64,000 nucleotides of DNA, taken from Prochlorococcus sp. AG-418-M08. Its GTDB lineage: Bacteria; Cyanobacteriota; Cyanobacteriia; PCC-6307; Cyanobiaceae. A model generated the notes under the pieces. That model had not been told where the DNA came from. It did not search any database and was given only the letters and a program-made list of their open reading frames with translations. This document shows, in pieces, positions 1 to 8,955 of this stretch. The stretch's first letter is position 1, and every line of letters starts with the position of its first letter. The position numbers and the translations under genes were made by a program. Where the stretch lies: assembly GCA_003213955.1 (NCBI GenBank), contig QCMG01000010.1, positions 1-64,000 on the forward strand. Reading direction: 5' to 3'.

Positions 1-182
1 GAAAGAATTTTATTAATCGGAAAGAATATTTTTTTATTTTTTTTTGATTTACCAAAATCAATAACAAAAGTATCTCTCAAAGTTTGTAAGTCTCCACCTA
101 TCCAAGGTAAGACTTCTCGAAATGGCTTATTTTTTAAGTAATCTGAAAAACCAAAAGATATACTATTATTTCTCCCCAACAC
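1..182 (-). CDS. Alpha/beta hydrolase, YheT-like, N-terminal part only
   Basis: This is the beginning of a minus-strand gene whose 3' end is cut by the window edge; the ORF track misses it. The frame is open from a GTG at 182 to base 1. It encodes a peptide containing PWIGGDLQTLRDTF, which resembles the N-terminal 'HLQT' region of YheT-type alpha/beta hydrolases. The GTG is preceded by AAAGGA five bases upstream, a good ribosome binding site, and overlaps the last 17 bases of pntB, so it probably forms part of the same transcript. The catalytic Ser-Asp-His residues lie outside the window, so activity cannot be judged. Confidence 0.55.
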   Translation of the reverse strand, partial: MLGRNNSISFGFSDYLKNKPFREVLPWIGGDLQTLRDTFVIDFGKSKKNKKIFFPINKIL

Positions 183-1602
183 CAAGATCCTTTAATTCTC
201 CAATCAAATCATTAAGTACCTTTTTTGCATCACCAAATACCATTGAGGTATTTGGCAGATCAAATAAATCATTTTTTATTCCGGAGTAACCTGCACTCAT
301 ACCACGTTTAATTACAAATACTGTTCTTGCTTCCTGCACATCAAGAACTGGCATGCCATATAAAGGTGAAGAGCTATCATTTTTAGCTTGAGGATTAACC
401 ACATCATTTGCTCCTAAAACTAAAACAACATCCGTTGCAGGAAAATCAGGATTTACAACGTCCATCTCTTTAAGTTGTTCGTAAGGAACATCTGCTTCTG
501 CTAAAAGTACATTCATATGTCCAGGCATCCTCCCTGCTACAGGATGAATTGCGTAAACAACTTCAATACCATTTTGCTCTAGTTTTTTTGTCACTTCCCT
601 TAAAGTATGTTGAGCTTGAGCCACGGCAAGACCATAGCCAGGAACTACTATTACCCTATTAGCTGCCTCTAAAGTTAATGCACATTCTTCAACACTACAA
701 GAAGTGATATTTGTATATTCCCCTGATCCAGAAGATGTAGTACTTTGAGAAGATAAAGATCCTCCAAAGAGAACAGAGACTAGAGACCTATTCATTCCTT
801 TGCACATTACCTGAGTTAAAATCAAACCAGCCGCTCCTACCATTGCACCGGCTACAATCAAAAGCTGGCTATCAACAACAAAACCTGCTGCAGCTGCTGC
901 AATCCCTGAATAGCTATTCAAAAGAGATATAACAACAGGCATATCTGCTCCCCCAATTGGCAACGAAACACCAATACCCAAAAGAGTAGAGGCTATAACT
1001 AATAGCCAAACAGAACTAATATTTCCACTTATTAGGTATATAAAAGCTAATAGTGAAGTTACTCCAAAAACAATGTTTACAAAATGTCTAGCTTTAACCT
1101 GAGTCCATCCTGGAGTAGATAGCCAACCTTGTAATTTTGCCATCGCCACGATAGAACCGGAAAAAGTAATGGCACCAACAAATATTGAAACTGAGATTGA
1201 AACATCATTGATAAAAGGTTCTATCGAGGCTGCTTTCGATCCTTCATTAAAAGGGAATAAAAAGGCACCAATAGCTACTAATAAAGAGGACATTCCACCA
1301 AAACCATTAAATAAGGCAACAGTCTCTGGCATTGATGTCATTGGAACTTTTTTAGCAAGTAAAGTTCCCAACAAACTTCCTACTAAAGAACCAATAATTA
1401 TCCATGCCCAAGATTGGTTAGAAATTCCTGAAGTCCCTAAATAGTAAGCAAGTAAACCTATTACAGAAAGCAACATCGCAAATGCCGCTAATATATTAGC
1501 TTCTCTAGCAGACCTAACTTTTGATAAGCCCTTTATTCCCAGCGCTAATAGCAGAACAGCCAGAAGGTCTATGACGAATTTAATAATATCAGGAAGATTC
1601 AT
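166..1602 (-). CDS. pntB: NAD(P) transhydrogenase subunit beta
   Basis: Membrane and NADP(H)-binding subunit of the proton-translocating transhydrogenase, which couples hydride transfer between NADH and NADP to proton movement. The first ~280 residues are a run of hydrophobic helices (domain II). The last ~180 residues are the soluble domain III, with GYGLAVAQAQ and HPVAGRMPGHMNV, the conserved NADP-binding signature. Length 478 aa is normal. It is the last of three pnt genes read on the minus strand and starts eight bases after pntA-2 ends, a tight operon. Function is assigned from family signatures; no residue looks lost. Confidence 0.97.
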   Translation of the reverse strand: MNLPDIIKFVIDLLAVLLLALGIKGLSKVRSAREANILAAFAMLLSVIGLLAYYLGTSGISNQSWAWIIIGSLVGSLLGTLLAKKVPMTSMPETVALFNGFGGMSSLLVAIGAFLFPFNEGSKAASIEPFINDVSISVSIFVGAITFSGSIVAMAKLQGWLSTPGWTQVKARHFVNIVFGVTSLLAFIYLISGNISSVWLLVIASTLLGIGVSLPIGGADMPVVISLLNSYSGIAAAAAGFVVDSQLLIVAGAMVGAAGLILTQVMCKGMNRSLVSVLFGGSLSSQSTTSSGSGEYTNITSCSVEECALTLEAANRVIVVPGYGLAVAQAQHTLREVTKKLEQNGIEVVYAIHPVAGRMPGHMNVLLAEADVPYEQLKEMDVVNPDFPATDVVLVLGANDVVNPQAKNDSSSPLYGMPVLDVQEARTVFVIKRGMSAGYSGIKNDLFDLPNTSMVFGDAKKVLNDLIGELKDLGVGEK

Positions 1603-1610
1603 TTTATATA

Positions 1611-1907
1611 TTATTTATTTTTTGGTGAAGGTTTACGACTAAACATGGCTAGCATTCTGTCCGTAACAAAAAAACCACCTACAACGTTGAAAAGAGCAAA
1701 TCCAAGAGATATTGATCCAATTATTAATAGTGGACTATTTGGCTCTGCTTTTATAATTGCAGTTAATGCTGCCAACATTGTTATGCCTGAGATGGCATTT
1801 GCTCCGCTCATTAATGGTGTATGAAGCGTTGGAGGGACTTTTCCAATCAACTCCAAACCCAACAAACTTCCAAGCAATAAAACCCAGAGAAGACTATCAA
1901 AATTCAT
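1611..1907 (-). CDS. pntA-2: NAD(P) transhydrogenase subunit alpha, membrane part
   Basis: Small integral-membrane subunit (98 aa) corresponding to the C-terminal membrane segment of E. coli PntA. Cyanobacteria and some other bacteria encode it as a separate protein. Three hydrophobic stretches are visible, and the region TLHTPLMSGANAISG is the conserved domain II signature. It lies between pntA-1 and pntB with spacers of 14 and 8 bases. It should assemble with both neighbours to make the proton channel. Confidence 0.93.
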   Translation of the reverse strand: MNFDSLLWVLLLGSLLGLELIGKVPPTLHTPLMSGANAISGITMLAALTAIIKAEPNSPLLIIGSISLGFALFNVVGGFFVTDRMLAMFSRKPSPKNK

Positions 1908-1921
1908 AATTTAATTAAACC

Positions 1922-3073
1922 TCAATTTTCAAAAACTTTATTTTGAAGGATAACTCCTTCATCACTTAACAAACATCCAGAGATTAATTCATCCTCTTTG
2001 TCTAAATTAATTAGACCATCTTTTATGAAAGGTGTAATCAACGATGTTAGGTTCTTAGCATAAAGCGTACTTGCATCATATGGAACGGATGATGGCAACT
2101 CACCAGCCCCTATAAGCTTTACGCCGTTACGAATAATAGTTTCATTAGATTTTGTCCCTTCACAATTACCCCCTTGAGATACTGCCAAATCAATTACTAC
2201 TGATCCAGGCCTCATTTTTTCAATCATATGAGAATCTATTAAAACTGGTGCTTTTTTGCCTAAGACTTGTGCAGTACAGATAGCAACATCAGCTTCAGAT
2301 AAATATTTAGTTAAGGTAGCTTTTTGTTTAGCAAGAAATTCAGGAGTAACAGCTTTTGCGTAACCACCAGATTCATTTGGTTTTTCATCAATTTCAGGAA
2401 GTTCTATAAATCTTGCTCCTAGAGACTCAACTTGTTCTTTTACCGCTGGTCTGATATCTGAAACAAAAACGATAGCTCCAAGTCTTTTTGCCGTGGCAAC
2501 TGCTTGCAATCCTGCAACTCCTCCCCCAAGAACAACCACTTTAGCTGGCTGCACCGTTCCCGCAGCAGTCATCAGCATCGGGAAATATCTATCAAGTTCG
2601 CTCGCCGCTAAAAGAACTGCTTTATATCCTGCGATATTGGCTTGAGAGGAAAGGACATCAGATGATTGTGCTCTACTAATCCTTGGAAGCAATTCCATTG
2701 ATAAAGCAGAGATCTTTTTACTTGTTATAGTTTTTTTAAGTTTTTCATTAGCATATGGATCTAAAAGGCCTAGTAGAATAGCTCCTTTTTTTAAATGGCC
2801 TAAATTCGATTCAGAAGGGATTTGAACGCAAAATACAATATCAACCTTTTCCCAAATATTTATATTAGATTCACTAACAATTTCCCCACCAGAGTCTTTG
2901 TATAAAGTGTCATTAAACCCTGATAGTTCTCCTGCTGAACTTTCTATGAAAACTTCACAGCCAAGGCTTTTTAATTTTTTTACTGCTCCAGGAGTAGCTG
3001 AAACTCTTCTCTCACCAGAGGCTGTTTCGATAGGAATAAGTATCTTTGCCAATTTATAATATTTTTTAGACAT
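1922..3073 (-). CDS. pntA-1: NAD(P) transhydrogenase subunit alpha, NAD-binding part
   Basis: Soluble NAD(H)-binding domain I of the transhydrogenase, 383 aa, related to alanine dehydrogenase. The N-terminal AlaDH/PNT lobe carries ERRVSATPGAVKKL, and the Rossmann lobe carries VVVLGGGVAGLQAVATAK near residues 180-200. It is first in the pntA1-pntA2-pntB operon. The 112-base gap to the divergent gene at 3186 must hold its promoter. Confidence 0.96.
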   Translation of the reverse strand: MSKKYYKLAKILIPIETASGERRVSATPGAVKKLKSLGCEVFIESSAGELSGFNDTLYKDSGGEIVSESNINIWEKVDIVFCVQIPSESNLGHLKKGAILLGLLDPYANEKLKKTITSKKISALSMELLPRISRAQSSDVLSSQANIAGYKAVLLAASELDRYFPMLMTAAGTVQPAKVVVLGGGVAGLQAVATAKRLGAIVFVSDIRPAVKEQVESLGARFIELPEIDEKPNESGGYAKAVTPEFLAKQKATLTKYLSEADVAICTAQVLGKKAPVLIDSHMIEKMRPGSVVIDLAVSQGGNCEGTKSNETIIRNGVKLIGAGELPSSVPYDASTLYAKNLTSLITPFIKDGLINLDKEDELISGCLLSDEGVILQNKVFEN

Positions 3074-3185
3074 ATTAAAGATAATTTGAATAAAGTCAAA
3101 AGTCTTGGAGTTTGAGTTTTGTTAAAAATATATTTTCTTTTTTTTTAATCATGGCTATGAAAAATATATAAGTATAAGAAATCTA

Positions 3186-3764
3186 ATGAGCATAAAAGCT
3201 ATCGAATGCCCAGATGGAGTTTGTCATAGTCATCATGGCGGCCATGCTGTTCCCAGACAAACTATGCAAAGAAACCTAGAAAAGCATGGGAAAGACTGGT
3301 GTGAAAAACTAGCTGAAAGAATCTATGAAATGTCAGTTGACACCTATTCTCAAACAGTAATGCCTAGTCTTCATTCATCAGGTTGGCAAAGAAGACACTT
3401 AGATTGGGAATTCAAACTAGCAGAAAATGATTCAGAACCTGATGAAGCTCTTGTCGAAGGAATCATAAATGCTACTGAAAGTTTCCTTAGAAGCAGTGAA
3501 GTACATAGATTATTTATACAGGAATTAGTCCAGGGTACATTTGAAGAAGCGAATGATAAGAAAATAATTTCTAAAGCTATAAAGTCTATTATTGAAGAAG
3601 AAATAGTTATTTCATTAAGAGAAAAAAAAGAAACTCTTTTAAGAAAAATTTCCTCAAAATTAGTTTCAGAAGAAAAAGTCAGCGAGGAACTTGCAATTAA
3701 TTCAGCGAAAGAAGGTTTTGAAGAAGTAGAAAGGTTGTTAGTGAATCATACAGAAGCTGTTTAA
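3186..3764 (+). CDS. Conserved cyanobacterial protein with Cys/His-rich N-terminus
   Basis: 192 aa, function not recognised. The first 20 residues contain CPDGVCHSHHGGH, a dense cluster of two cysteines and four histidines that looks able to bind a metal ion. The rest is charged and mostly helical, with W/R-rich SSGWQRRHLDWEFK near residue 65 and a lysine/glutamate-rich C-terminal half. No signal peptide or membrane helix is seen, so a cytoplasmic location is expected. It is divergent from the pnt operon and is followed by a 154-base AT-rich spacer. Metal binding is inference from composition only. Confidence 0.75.
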   Translation: MSIKAIECPDGVCHSHHGGHAVPRQTMQRNLEKHGKDWCEKLAERIYEMSVDTYSQTVMPSLHSSGWQRRHLDWEFKLAENDSEPDEALVEGIINATESFLRSSEVHRLFIQELVQGTFEEANDKKIISKAIKSIIEEEIVISLREKKETLLRKISSKLVSEEKVSEELAINSAKEGFEEVERLLVNHTEAV

Positions 3765-3918
3765 GTAGAATTCTTTATATTTTTTTTATATTTATTATAA
3801 ATACAAGGCCAAATATTAACTAATCATTAAATTATTGTTTGAAAGTACAAAGTTGTAACTTATTAGACAATAGGTTAGGCGATTATTATGCTTACCTATA
3901 GTCAATTCGTAGTTGAAA

Positions 3919-4155
3919 ATGTCTAATTTTTTAAGAAGAAGGATTGATGTCGCAACTTGTTGGGCTACCAATAGAATTTCCTTTATGGATATGCAAGAAA
4001 AATATGAAGATAGTTACGCAATAGCTGAGGAATTCAGAGAATGGATATTGCATATTGGTGAAGGAAATGAAAAACTAAGAAATTCCGTTCTGAATTTCCC
4101 TAATGAGTTAAAAGAATTATTAGATCAAAAAGTAAATGAGAAATTAATCGAGTGA
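3919..4155 (+). CDS. Small conserved hypothetical protein
   Basis: 78 aa from the ATG at 3919; an in-frame TTG two codons earlier (3913) is the ORF-track start and is less likely. The sequence is acidic and probably helical (MQEKYEDSYAIAEEFREWIL), with no signal peptide or membrane helix. It sits 58 bases upstream of the thioredoxin reductase on the same strand and may be co-transcribed. I do not recognise the family. Confidence 0.65.
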   Translation: MSNFLRRRIDVATCWATNRISFMDMQEKYEDSYAIAEEFREWILHIGEGNEKLRNSVLNFPNELKELLDQKVNEKLIE

Positions 4156-4213
4156 AACCCGACCTTCATAATTATCGGCAATTGTTTAATATTGGATATG
4201 AATCAATATAAAA

Positions 4214-5590
4214 ATGGAAAAATCAATACAAGAAGATAACGTTGAAAACATAGTAATTATAGGTTCTGGTCCAGCAGGTTATACAGCTGCAATATATGCA
4301 GCCCGTGCAAATCTTCAACCTCTTTTGGTAACAGGTTTTAATTCTGGGGGGATTCCCGGGGGTCAATTAATGACAACTACTTTTGTTGAAAACTATCCCG
4401 GATTTCCAGATGGAGTATTGGGGCCTGAATTAATGGATTTAATGAAAGCGCAAGCTGAGAGATGGGGAACTAACTTATATGAAAGCGATGTAATCTCAAT
4501 TAACACCAATAAAATTCCTTTCGAAATTAAAACTTTAGAAGGTGTTATCAAATCAAATTCAATTATTATTGCAACTGGTGCAAGTGCTAATAGATTAGGA
4601 GTTATAAATGAAGATAAATTTTGGAGCAAAGGGATAAGCGCTTGTGCAATTTGTGACGGCGCGACACCACAGTTTAGAGATGAAGAATTAGCAGTTATTG
4701 GAGGCGGAGATTCCGCATGCGAAGAAGCTGCATACTTAACAAAATATGGCAGCAAGGTGCACTTACTTGTTAGATCTGAAAAATTAAGAGCTAGTGCAGC
4801 AATGGCAGATAGAGTAAAAGCTAATTCAAAGATCGAAATCCATTGGAATACAAAAGTAGAGAAAGCCAATGGCACTGATTGGCTTGAAAACATTGAAGCG
4901 ACCAACTCGCAAAAAGGCTCCGTTGAAATAAAAGTGAAAGGACTTTTTTATGCTATTGGGCATACTCCAAATACAAAGTTTTTAAACAACAAAATCGAAT
5001 TAGACAAAAAAGGATACATTGCCTGTGAATCAGGTAGACCTGAAACTTCAGTTGAAGGGATTTTTGCTGCTGGTGATGTTGTCGACTCAGAGTGGAGGCA
5101 AGGAGTTACGGCTGCGGGTACAGGCTGTATGGCAGCATTAGCTGCTGAAAGATGGCTGGCTGAGAAAAATATATCGAAAACAATTACAAGAGAAACAACT
5201 GAACCAAAAAAAATACCTTCTTCTTCAAGTTTCAATGAAGAGGAGGTAAATGAAGATACTTTCGATTTAAACTCTAAATGGCAAAAAGGGAGTTATGCCT
5301 TAAGGAAGCTTTATCATGAAAGTAATAGACCAATTTTAGTTATATTCAGCTCTCCGAGCTGTGGACCTTGCCATGTATTAAAGCCTCAACTTAAAAGAGT
5401 GATCAACGAATTTAATGGAGCCGTACAAGGTATAGAAATTGATATTGATAAAGATCAAGAAATCGCTAAACAAGCAGGAATAAACGGCACCCCTACAATT
5501 CAATTATTTAAAGACAAATTACTTAAAAAACAATGGCAAGGTGTTAAACAACGAAGTGAATTCAAAAAAGCCATACAAAACATTATTTAA
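4214..5590 (+). CDS. trxB: NTRC-type NADPH-thioredoxin reductase fused to thioredoxin
   Basis: 458 aa, much longer than a plain TrxB (~320 aa). Residues 1-325 are the flavoprotein reductase: FAD-binding [16 protein letters not shown] near the N-terminus, redox-active CAIC near residue 145, NADPH-binding [13 protein letters not shown], and the second FAD motif GIFAAGDV. A ~45-residue polar linker follows. The thioredoxin domain has the CGPC active site near residue 384 and the cis-Pro region GTPTIQLF. This layout matches cyanobacterial/plastid NTRC, which uses NADPH to reduce 2-Cys peroxiredoxins and other redox-controlled enzymes. Both active sites are intact. Confidence 0.95.
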   Translation: MEKSIQEDNVENIVIIGSGPAGYTAAIYAARANLQPLLVTGFNSGGIPGGQLMTTTFVENYPGFPDGVLGPELMDLMKAQAERWGTNLYESDVISINTNKIPFEIKTLEGVIKSNSIIIATGASANRLGVINEDKFWSKGISACAICDGATPQFRDEELAVIGGGDSACEEAAYLTKYGSKVHLLVRSEKLRASAAMADRVKANSKIEIHWNTKVEKANGTDWLENIEATNSQKGSVEIKVKGLFYAIGHTPNTKFLNNKIELDKKGYIACESGRPETSVEGIFAAGDVVDSEWRQGVTAAGTGCMAALAAERWLAEKNISKTITRETTEPKKIPSSSSFNEEEVNEDTFDLNSKWQKGSYALRKLYHESNRPILVIFSSPSCGPCHVLKPQLKRVINEFNGAVQGIEIDIDKDQEIAKQAGINGTPTIQLFKDKLLKKQWQGVKQRSEFKKAIQNII

Positions 5591-5616
5591 ATTAATAATT
5601 AATAATTACTAATTAA

Positions 5617-5883
5617 TTATTTCTTTTTAATATTATTTTTGGGATTCCCAGATCTTGGCCCTCCACCGCCTGCATTTCTCTCACGATAAGTAATTCTACC
5701 TCTAGTTAGATCATAGGGACTAATTTCTACTAGTACTTTGTCTCCTGCTAACAATTTAATTCTGAATTTAGTTAATTTACCGGCTGCCCTGCATAAACAT
5801 TGATGACCTTCAGGCTGTTCTAAAGTAACCAAATAAAAACCATTACCTTGTTCTTTTTCTATTACACCGGAAGTTTCGATCAT
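5617..5883 (-). CDS. IF-1-like S1/OB-fold protein (divergent paralogue)
   Basis: 88 aa with an OB-fold of the translation initiation factor IF-1 type; the signature SPYDLTRGRITYRERN is clear. It differs from standard IF-1 in three ways. The HISGKMRxNYIRI segment is replaced by CRAAGKLTKFRIKL. Two cysteines appear in HQCLCRAAG. A glycine/lysine-rich tail (NAGGGGPRSG onward) is added. It is not in the ribosomal protein/secY cluster where the main infA is usually found. It could be a second IF-1 or a related RNA-binding protein. It is convergent with trxB. Confidence 0.8.
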   Translation of the reverse strand: MIETSGVIEKEQGNGFYLVTLEQPEGHQCLCRAAGKLTKFRIKLLAGDKVLVEISPYDLTRGRITYRERNAGGGGPRSGNPKNNIKKK

Positions 5884-5985
5884 TAAATAACATATTTTCT
5901 AGTTTTATATTATCAGAAAAGAATAAACAAAATTTATCTTAAGTTAAATAAGTCATCTCAATAAAAATAATTCCAAAGTTGAGGT

Positions 5986-6198
5986 TTATATAAAAAATTT
6001 AATTTCGTTAATTATTTGTAATTGTCCATAATAAAAATTTGCCTTTGCAATCTTTTCAGGAGTCTCTAGTTGATCAAAAAAGGTGAATCCTAAACTCTCC
6101 CATAATGATGATCCACAAACATTATTTAACTCATAAGTTGCCTCTTGAGCAATATTATTTAATTTACGTTCCAGATTTTTAGATTTAGAGATTGACAT
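5986..6198 (-). CDS. Small hypothetical protein
   Basis: 70 aa, unrecognised. It looks like a folded soluble protein: charged N-terminal helix (KNLERKLNNIAQEATYEL), then SLWESLGFTFFDQLETPEKIAKANFYYGQLQ. It has no signal peptide and no membrane span. It stands alone on the minus strand, 52 bases downstream of ycf39, and might be its last co-transcribed gene. The protein-like amino-acid pattern is the main reason to call it. Confidence 0.55.
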   Translation of the reverse strand: MSISKSKNLERKLNNIAQEATYELNNVCGSSLWESLGFTFFDQLETPEKIAKANFYYGQLQIINEIKFFI

Positions 6199-6250
6199 TA
6201 CAGAAATTAATATTAGTACAAATATACTATATTACTCGTTTAATGCAACA

Positions 6251-7213
6251 TTAAAATGGGAGTCTCTTTTTTTCTTCGATATTTAGATCAGCTTCCATTT
6301 CTTTAAGTCTTTTTATAATTTGCTGGTAATACTCTTTAATATAGTTTTCTAAAGAGGTTGTATCTTCTTTCTTAAGATCCAATATCTCATAAGTATTACT
6401 CATATCAGAATCTAATGAAATTCCACTACTGGTAACTTCTGCGAAGGCCAATCTCTCAGAAACATTTAATGCATCTTGAAAGAAGGAGACCACGCTCTGA
6501 GTGACTTTTATCAAAAAAGGAGAAACTCTAAAGATCTTTGCTTTTTTATTACTATATTTTTCGCATAAAGAAATCACTTCATCTGAGTCCCAGGACTTTG
6601 GTCCGACTAAAGGGAGCGAAAGCTTATAAGACTTAGAATTGTTTATTGAAGATACAATAATTCGTGCCATATCTTGAGTATTCATATATGCGATTTTAGT
6701 AGGAGCCCCACTCACCCAAACAGCTTGACTATCTAACACTGGAATAGCAAATTGACTAATAACTCCTTGCATAAATGCAGCACACTTAAAAATTGTATAG
6801 TCGAAGTTAGATTTTTCCAGAAGTTTTTCAGTACAATATTTAACATCCATTAATGGAACATTTCTAAACTTTTCAGTTAGTAAAATTGAGAGGAAAATAA
6901 CTCTTTTTATTTTTTTAGACTCACAAGCGTTAAAAAGATTAAGTTTTCCATCCCAGTCTGTCTCGTAAATACTCTTTGAATCTTCAGGTCTACCAGTAGC
7001 GCTATCAATGACTACTTCAATATCTTGTAATGCATAATCAATATCCCCAGGGATAAGTAAATTTCCTTTTGTAAGTTCACAGCCCCATTCTTGGAGGAAA
7101 GAAGCCTTCCTTGGATTTCTAACAAAACATCTAACTTCATGACCATTTTCAATAGCCTGTTTTGCTATCTGCCTTCCAAGAGTTCCAGTTGCACCTACTA
7201 AGAGAATCTTCAT
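6251..7213 (-). CDS. ycf39: Ycf39-like atypical SDR (photosystem II assembly)
   Basis: 320 aa NmrA-like atypical short-chain dehydrogenase. The N-terminal dinucleotide-binding motif GATGTLGRQIAKQA is intact, and the downstream CFVRNPRKASFL and ATGRPED segments are typical of Ycf39/HCF244. In cyanobacteria and plants this protein binds chlorophyll-delivery partners and helps make newly synthesised D1 for photosystem II. It sits next to petM. NAD(P) binding is supported by sequence; the assembly role rests on family knowledge. Confidence 0.88.
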   Translation of the reverse strand: MKILLVGATGTLGRQIAKQAIENGHEVRCFVRNPRKASFLQEWGCELTKGNLLIPGDIDYALQDIEVVIDSATGRPEDSKSIYETDWDGKLNLFNACESKKIKRVIFLSILLTEKFRNVPLMDVKYCTEKLLEKSNFDYTIFKCAAFMQGVISQFAIPVLDSQAVWVSGAPTKIAYMNTQDMARIIVSSINNSKSYKLSLPLVGPKSWDSDEVISLCEKYSNKKAKIFRVSPFLIKVTQSVVSFFQDALNVSERLAFAEVTSSGISLDSDMSNTYEILDLKKEDTTSLENYIKEYYQQIIKRLKEMEADLNIEEKKRLPF

Positions 7214-7271
7214 ACCTAAGGATGTACTTAATCAGTCGAGATTAACTCACTTTCTATAGTATTCGTGAGAT

Positions 7272-7370
7272 TTAATCTCCTTGAAATTTTAATAATAATG
7301 CACCCCCAACCAATCCAATTGGTATTAATATCCAAAAGACAGCTGCAATACTAAAAATTTCTTTAGCCAT
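7272..7370 (-). CDS. petM: Cytochrome b6-f complex subunit 7 (PetM)
   Basis: A 32-aa protein missed by the ORF track because of its size. The minus-strand reading gives [19 protein letters not shown] then a hydrophobic stretch and a short KFQGD tail. This is the single transmembrane helix of PetM, a peripheral small subunit of the thylakoid cytochrome b6-f complex. It has a proper ATG (7370) and a TAA stop. It lies between ycf39 and a divergent hydrolase gene, so its promoter must be in 7371-7482. Confidence 0.93.
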
Positions 7371-7482
7371 AGAAAACTTAATCAATTACTATAATTTAAC
7401 TCTTGTTTGCATTTTTTTGTTGAAAAAATAATTAATGCAAATATCTTTAAATTATTTAATAGGGAGATAATGATTAACTAAT

Positions 7483-8427
7483 ATGAATTCTACCTACAAA
7501 TCAGACGAAGAAAATGAATCCATGTACTGGAACTGGAATGGATTCAAAATCTTTTGGAATGTTAAAGGGCAAGAAAATAGTCATCCTATAATCCTTCTTC
7601 ATGGGTTTGGAGCAAGTAGTAAACATTGGAGAAACAATTCAAACTTCTTTGCAAAAAAAGGATATAGCGTTTATTCATTAGATTTAATTGGATTTGGGAA
7701 CTCAGCTCAACCAGGAATAAGAGAAATTGGGAAATTAGATAATGGAATTTGGTGTAATCAAGTTAATGATTTTATTCAACAAGTAATTAGACCAAAGACT
7801 TCTAAAAAAATAGTTTTAATAGGCAATTCCTTAGGTTCTTTAGTAGCTTTAACATGCGCAGTTTATTTAAAAAATGAAATATTATCTGTTATTGCATCAC
7901 CATTACCTGATCCGCTTTTAATAAATAAAAAGGAATCAAAACTTAATTCGATATCTGAAAATTTTAAATTCAAATTTATAAAAATGTTTTTCAAAATATT
8001 TCCCCTAGAGTTAATTCTATTTTTAATAAATAAACTTGGAATAATTAGATTAGGATTAAATTCTGCCTACTTTAAAAAAGATAATATCGATCAAGAATTA
8101 ATTAATATTATAACCAAACCAGTACTTAGAAAGACCGCGGCAAGATCACTAAGAGCTATGTGTATTGGTATGTCAACAAGAGGAAACAAGTTAAAAGCCC
8201 CTTATCTTTTGGAACAACTTAGTCATTCAAAAAAAGTCCCTTTTTTACTGTTATGGGGTGAAAAAGATAATTTCATACCTTTATTTCTTGGAAAAAAGAT
8301 TGCAAATTTCCATAGATGGGTAGAATTAAAAATAATACCAAATTCAGGCCATTGTGTTCATGATGAAGATCCTTCATTATTTAATAAAATTTCCCATGCA
8401 TGGATTAGAGATTTAAAAAACATTTAA
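7483..8427 (+). CDS. Alpha/beta hydrolase fold protein
   Basis: 314 aa hydrolase. It has the oxyanion-region motif LLHGFGASSKHWRNN, a nucleophile elbow GNSLGSLVAL (Ser in GNSLG), a LLLWGEKDNFIPL segment carrying the acid residue, and NSGHCVHDEDP carrying the catalytic His. It resembles the cyanobacterial/plant group often placed near chlorophyll-metabolism hydrolases, but the substrate cannot be read from sequence. It has no signal peptide. It ends three bases before ilvH, so the two are likely co-transcribed. Confidence 0.88.
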   Translation: MNSTYKSDEENESMYWNWNGFKIFWNVKGQENSHPIILLHGFGASSKHWRNNSNFFAKKGYSVYSLDLIGFGNSAQPGIREIGKLDNGIWCNQVNDFIQQVIRPKTSKKIVLIGNSLGSLVALTCAVYLKNEILSVIASPLPDPLLINKKESKLNSISENFKFKFIKMFFKIFPLELILFLINKLGIIRLGLNSAYFKKDNIDQELINIITKPVLRKTAARSLRAMCIGMSTRGNKLKAPYLLEQLSHSKKVPFLLLWGEKDNFIPLFLGKKIANFHRWVELKIIPNSGHCVHDEDPSLFNKISHAWIRDLKNI

Positions 8428-8430
8428 AAT

Positions 8431-8955
8431 ATGAAACACACATTATCAGTTCTTGTTGAAGATGAATCAGGTGCATTGAGTAGAATCTCAGGTCTTTTTG
8501 CTAGAAGAGGTTTTAATATCGATAGTCTTGCTGTTGGACCTGCAGAATCTAAAGGAATTTCTAGATTAACAATGGTGGTAGAAGGAGACAATGCAACCCT
8601 TCAACAAATGACAAAGCAACTTAATAAACTTTTTAACGTTCTTGGAGTAGTAGACTTTACTAATCTTGCTGCTGTTGAGAGAGAATTAATGCTTCTCAAA
8701 GTCTCATCTAAAGAAGATACCAGAAGTAATATTTTGGATATCGTTCAGATATTTAGAGCAAAAGTAGTAGACGTTTCTGATATTGCTTTAACTCTTGAAG
8801 TAGTAGGAGACCCAGGAAAATTAGTCGCTTTAGAAAAGCTACTTGAACCATACGGAATTCTTGAAATCGCCAGAACTGGTAAAGTTGCTCTTAAGAGATC
8901 TTCAGGTGTAAATACTGAAATGTTAAAAATAAACAAATATTCTTTAGAAATTTAA
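8431..8955 (+). CDS. ilvH: Acetolactate synthase small (regulatory) subunit
   Basis: 174 aa regulatory subunit of acetohydroxyacid synthase, the first shared step of branched-chain amino-acid synthesis. The N-terminal ACT domain is clear ([20 protein letters not shown], then [13 protein letters not shown]), followed by the C-terminal ALS_ss domain. ACT domains in this family bind valine for feedback control. The last four bases overlap the end of the convergent cyclophilin-like gene. The large subunit is not in the window. Confidence 0.95.
   Translation: MKHTLSVLVEDESGALSRISGLFARRGFNIDSLAVGPAESKGISRLTMVVEGDNATLQQMTKQLNKLFNVLGVVDFTNLAAVERELMLLKVSSKEDTRSNILDIVQIFRAKVVDVSDIALTLEVVGDPGKLVALEKLLEPYGILEIARTGKVALKRSSGVNTEMLKINKYSLEI

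Noticed and set aside
1169-1444. 91-aa plus-strand ORF inside pntB
   Set aside because: Antisense shadow; no recognisable domain.
3788-3804. TATTTAT-T-ATAAATA palindrome after the 192-aa gene
   Set aside because: Pure AT, too short and no U tract; chance occurrence is likely.
4393-4905. 170-aa minus-strand ORF within the thioredoxin reductase gene
   Set aside because: Antisense shadow of a clearly coding, motif-rich gene; composition is hydrophobic and unstructured.
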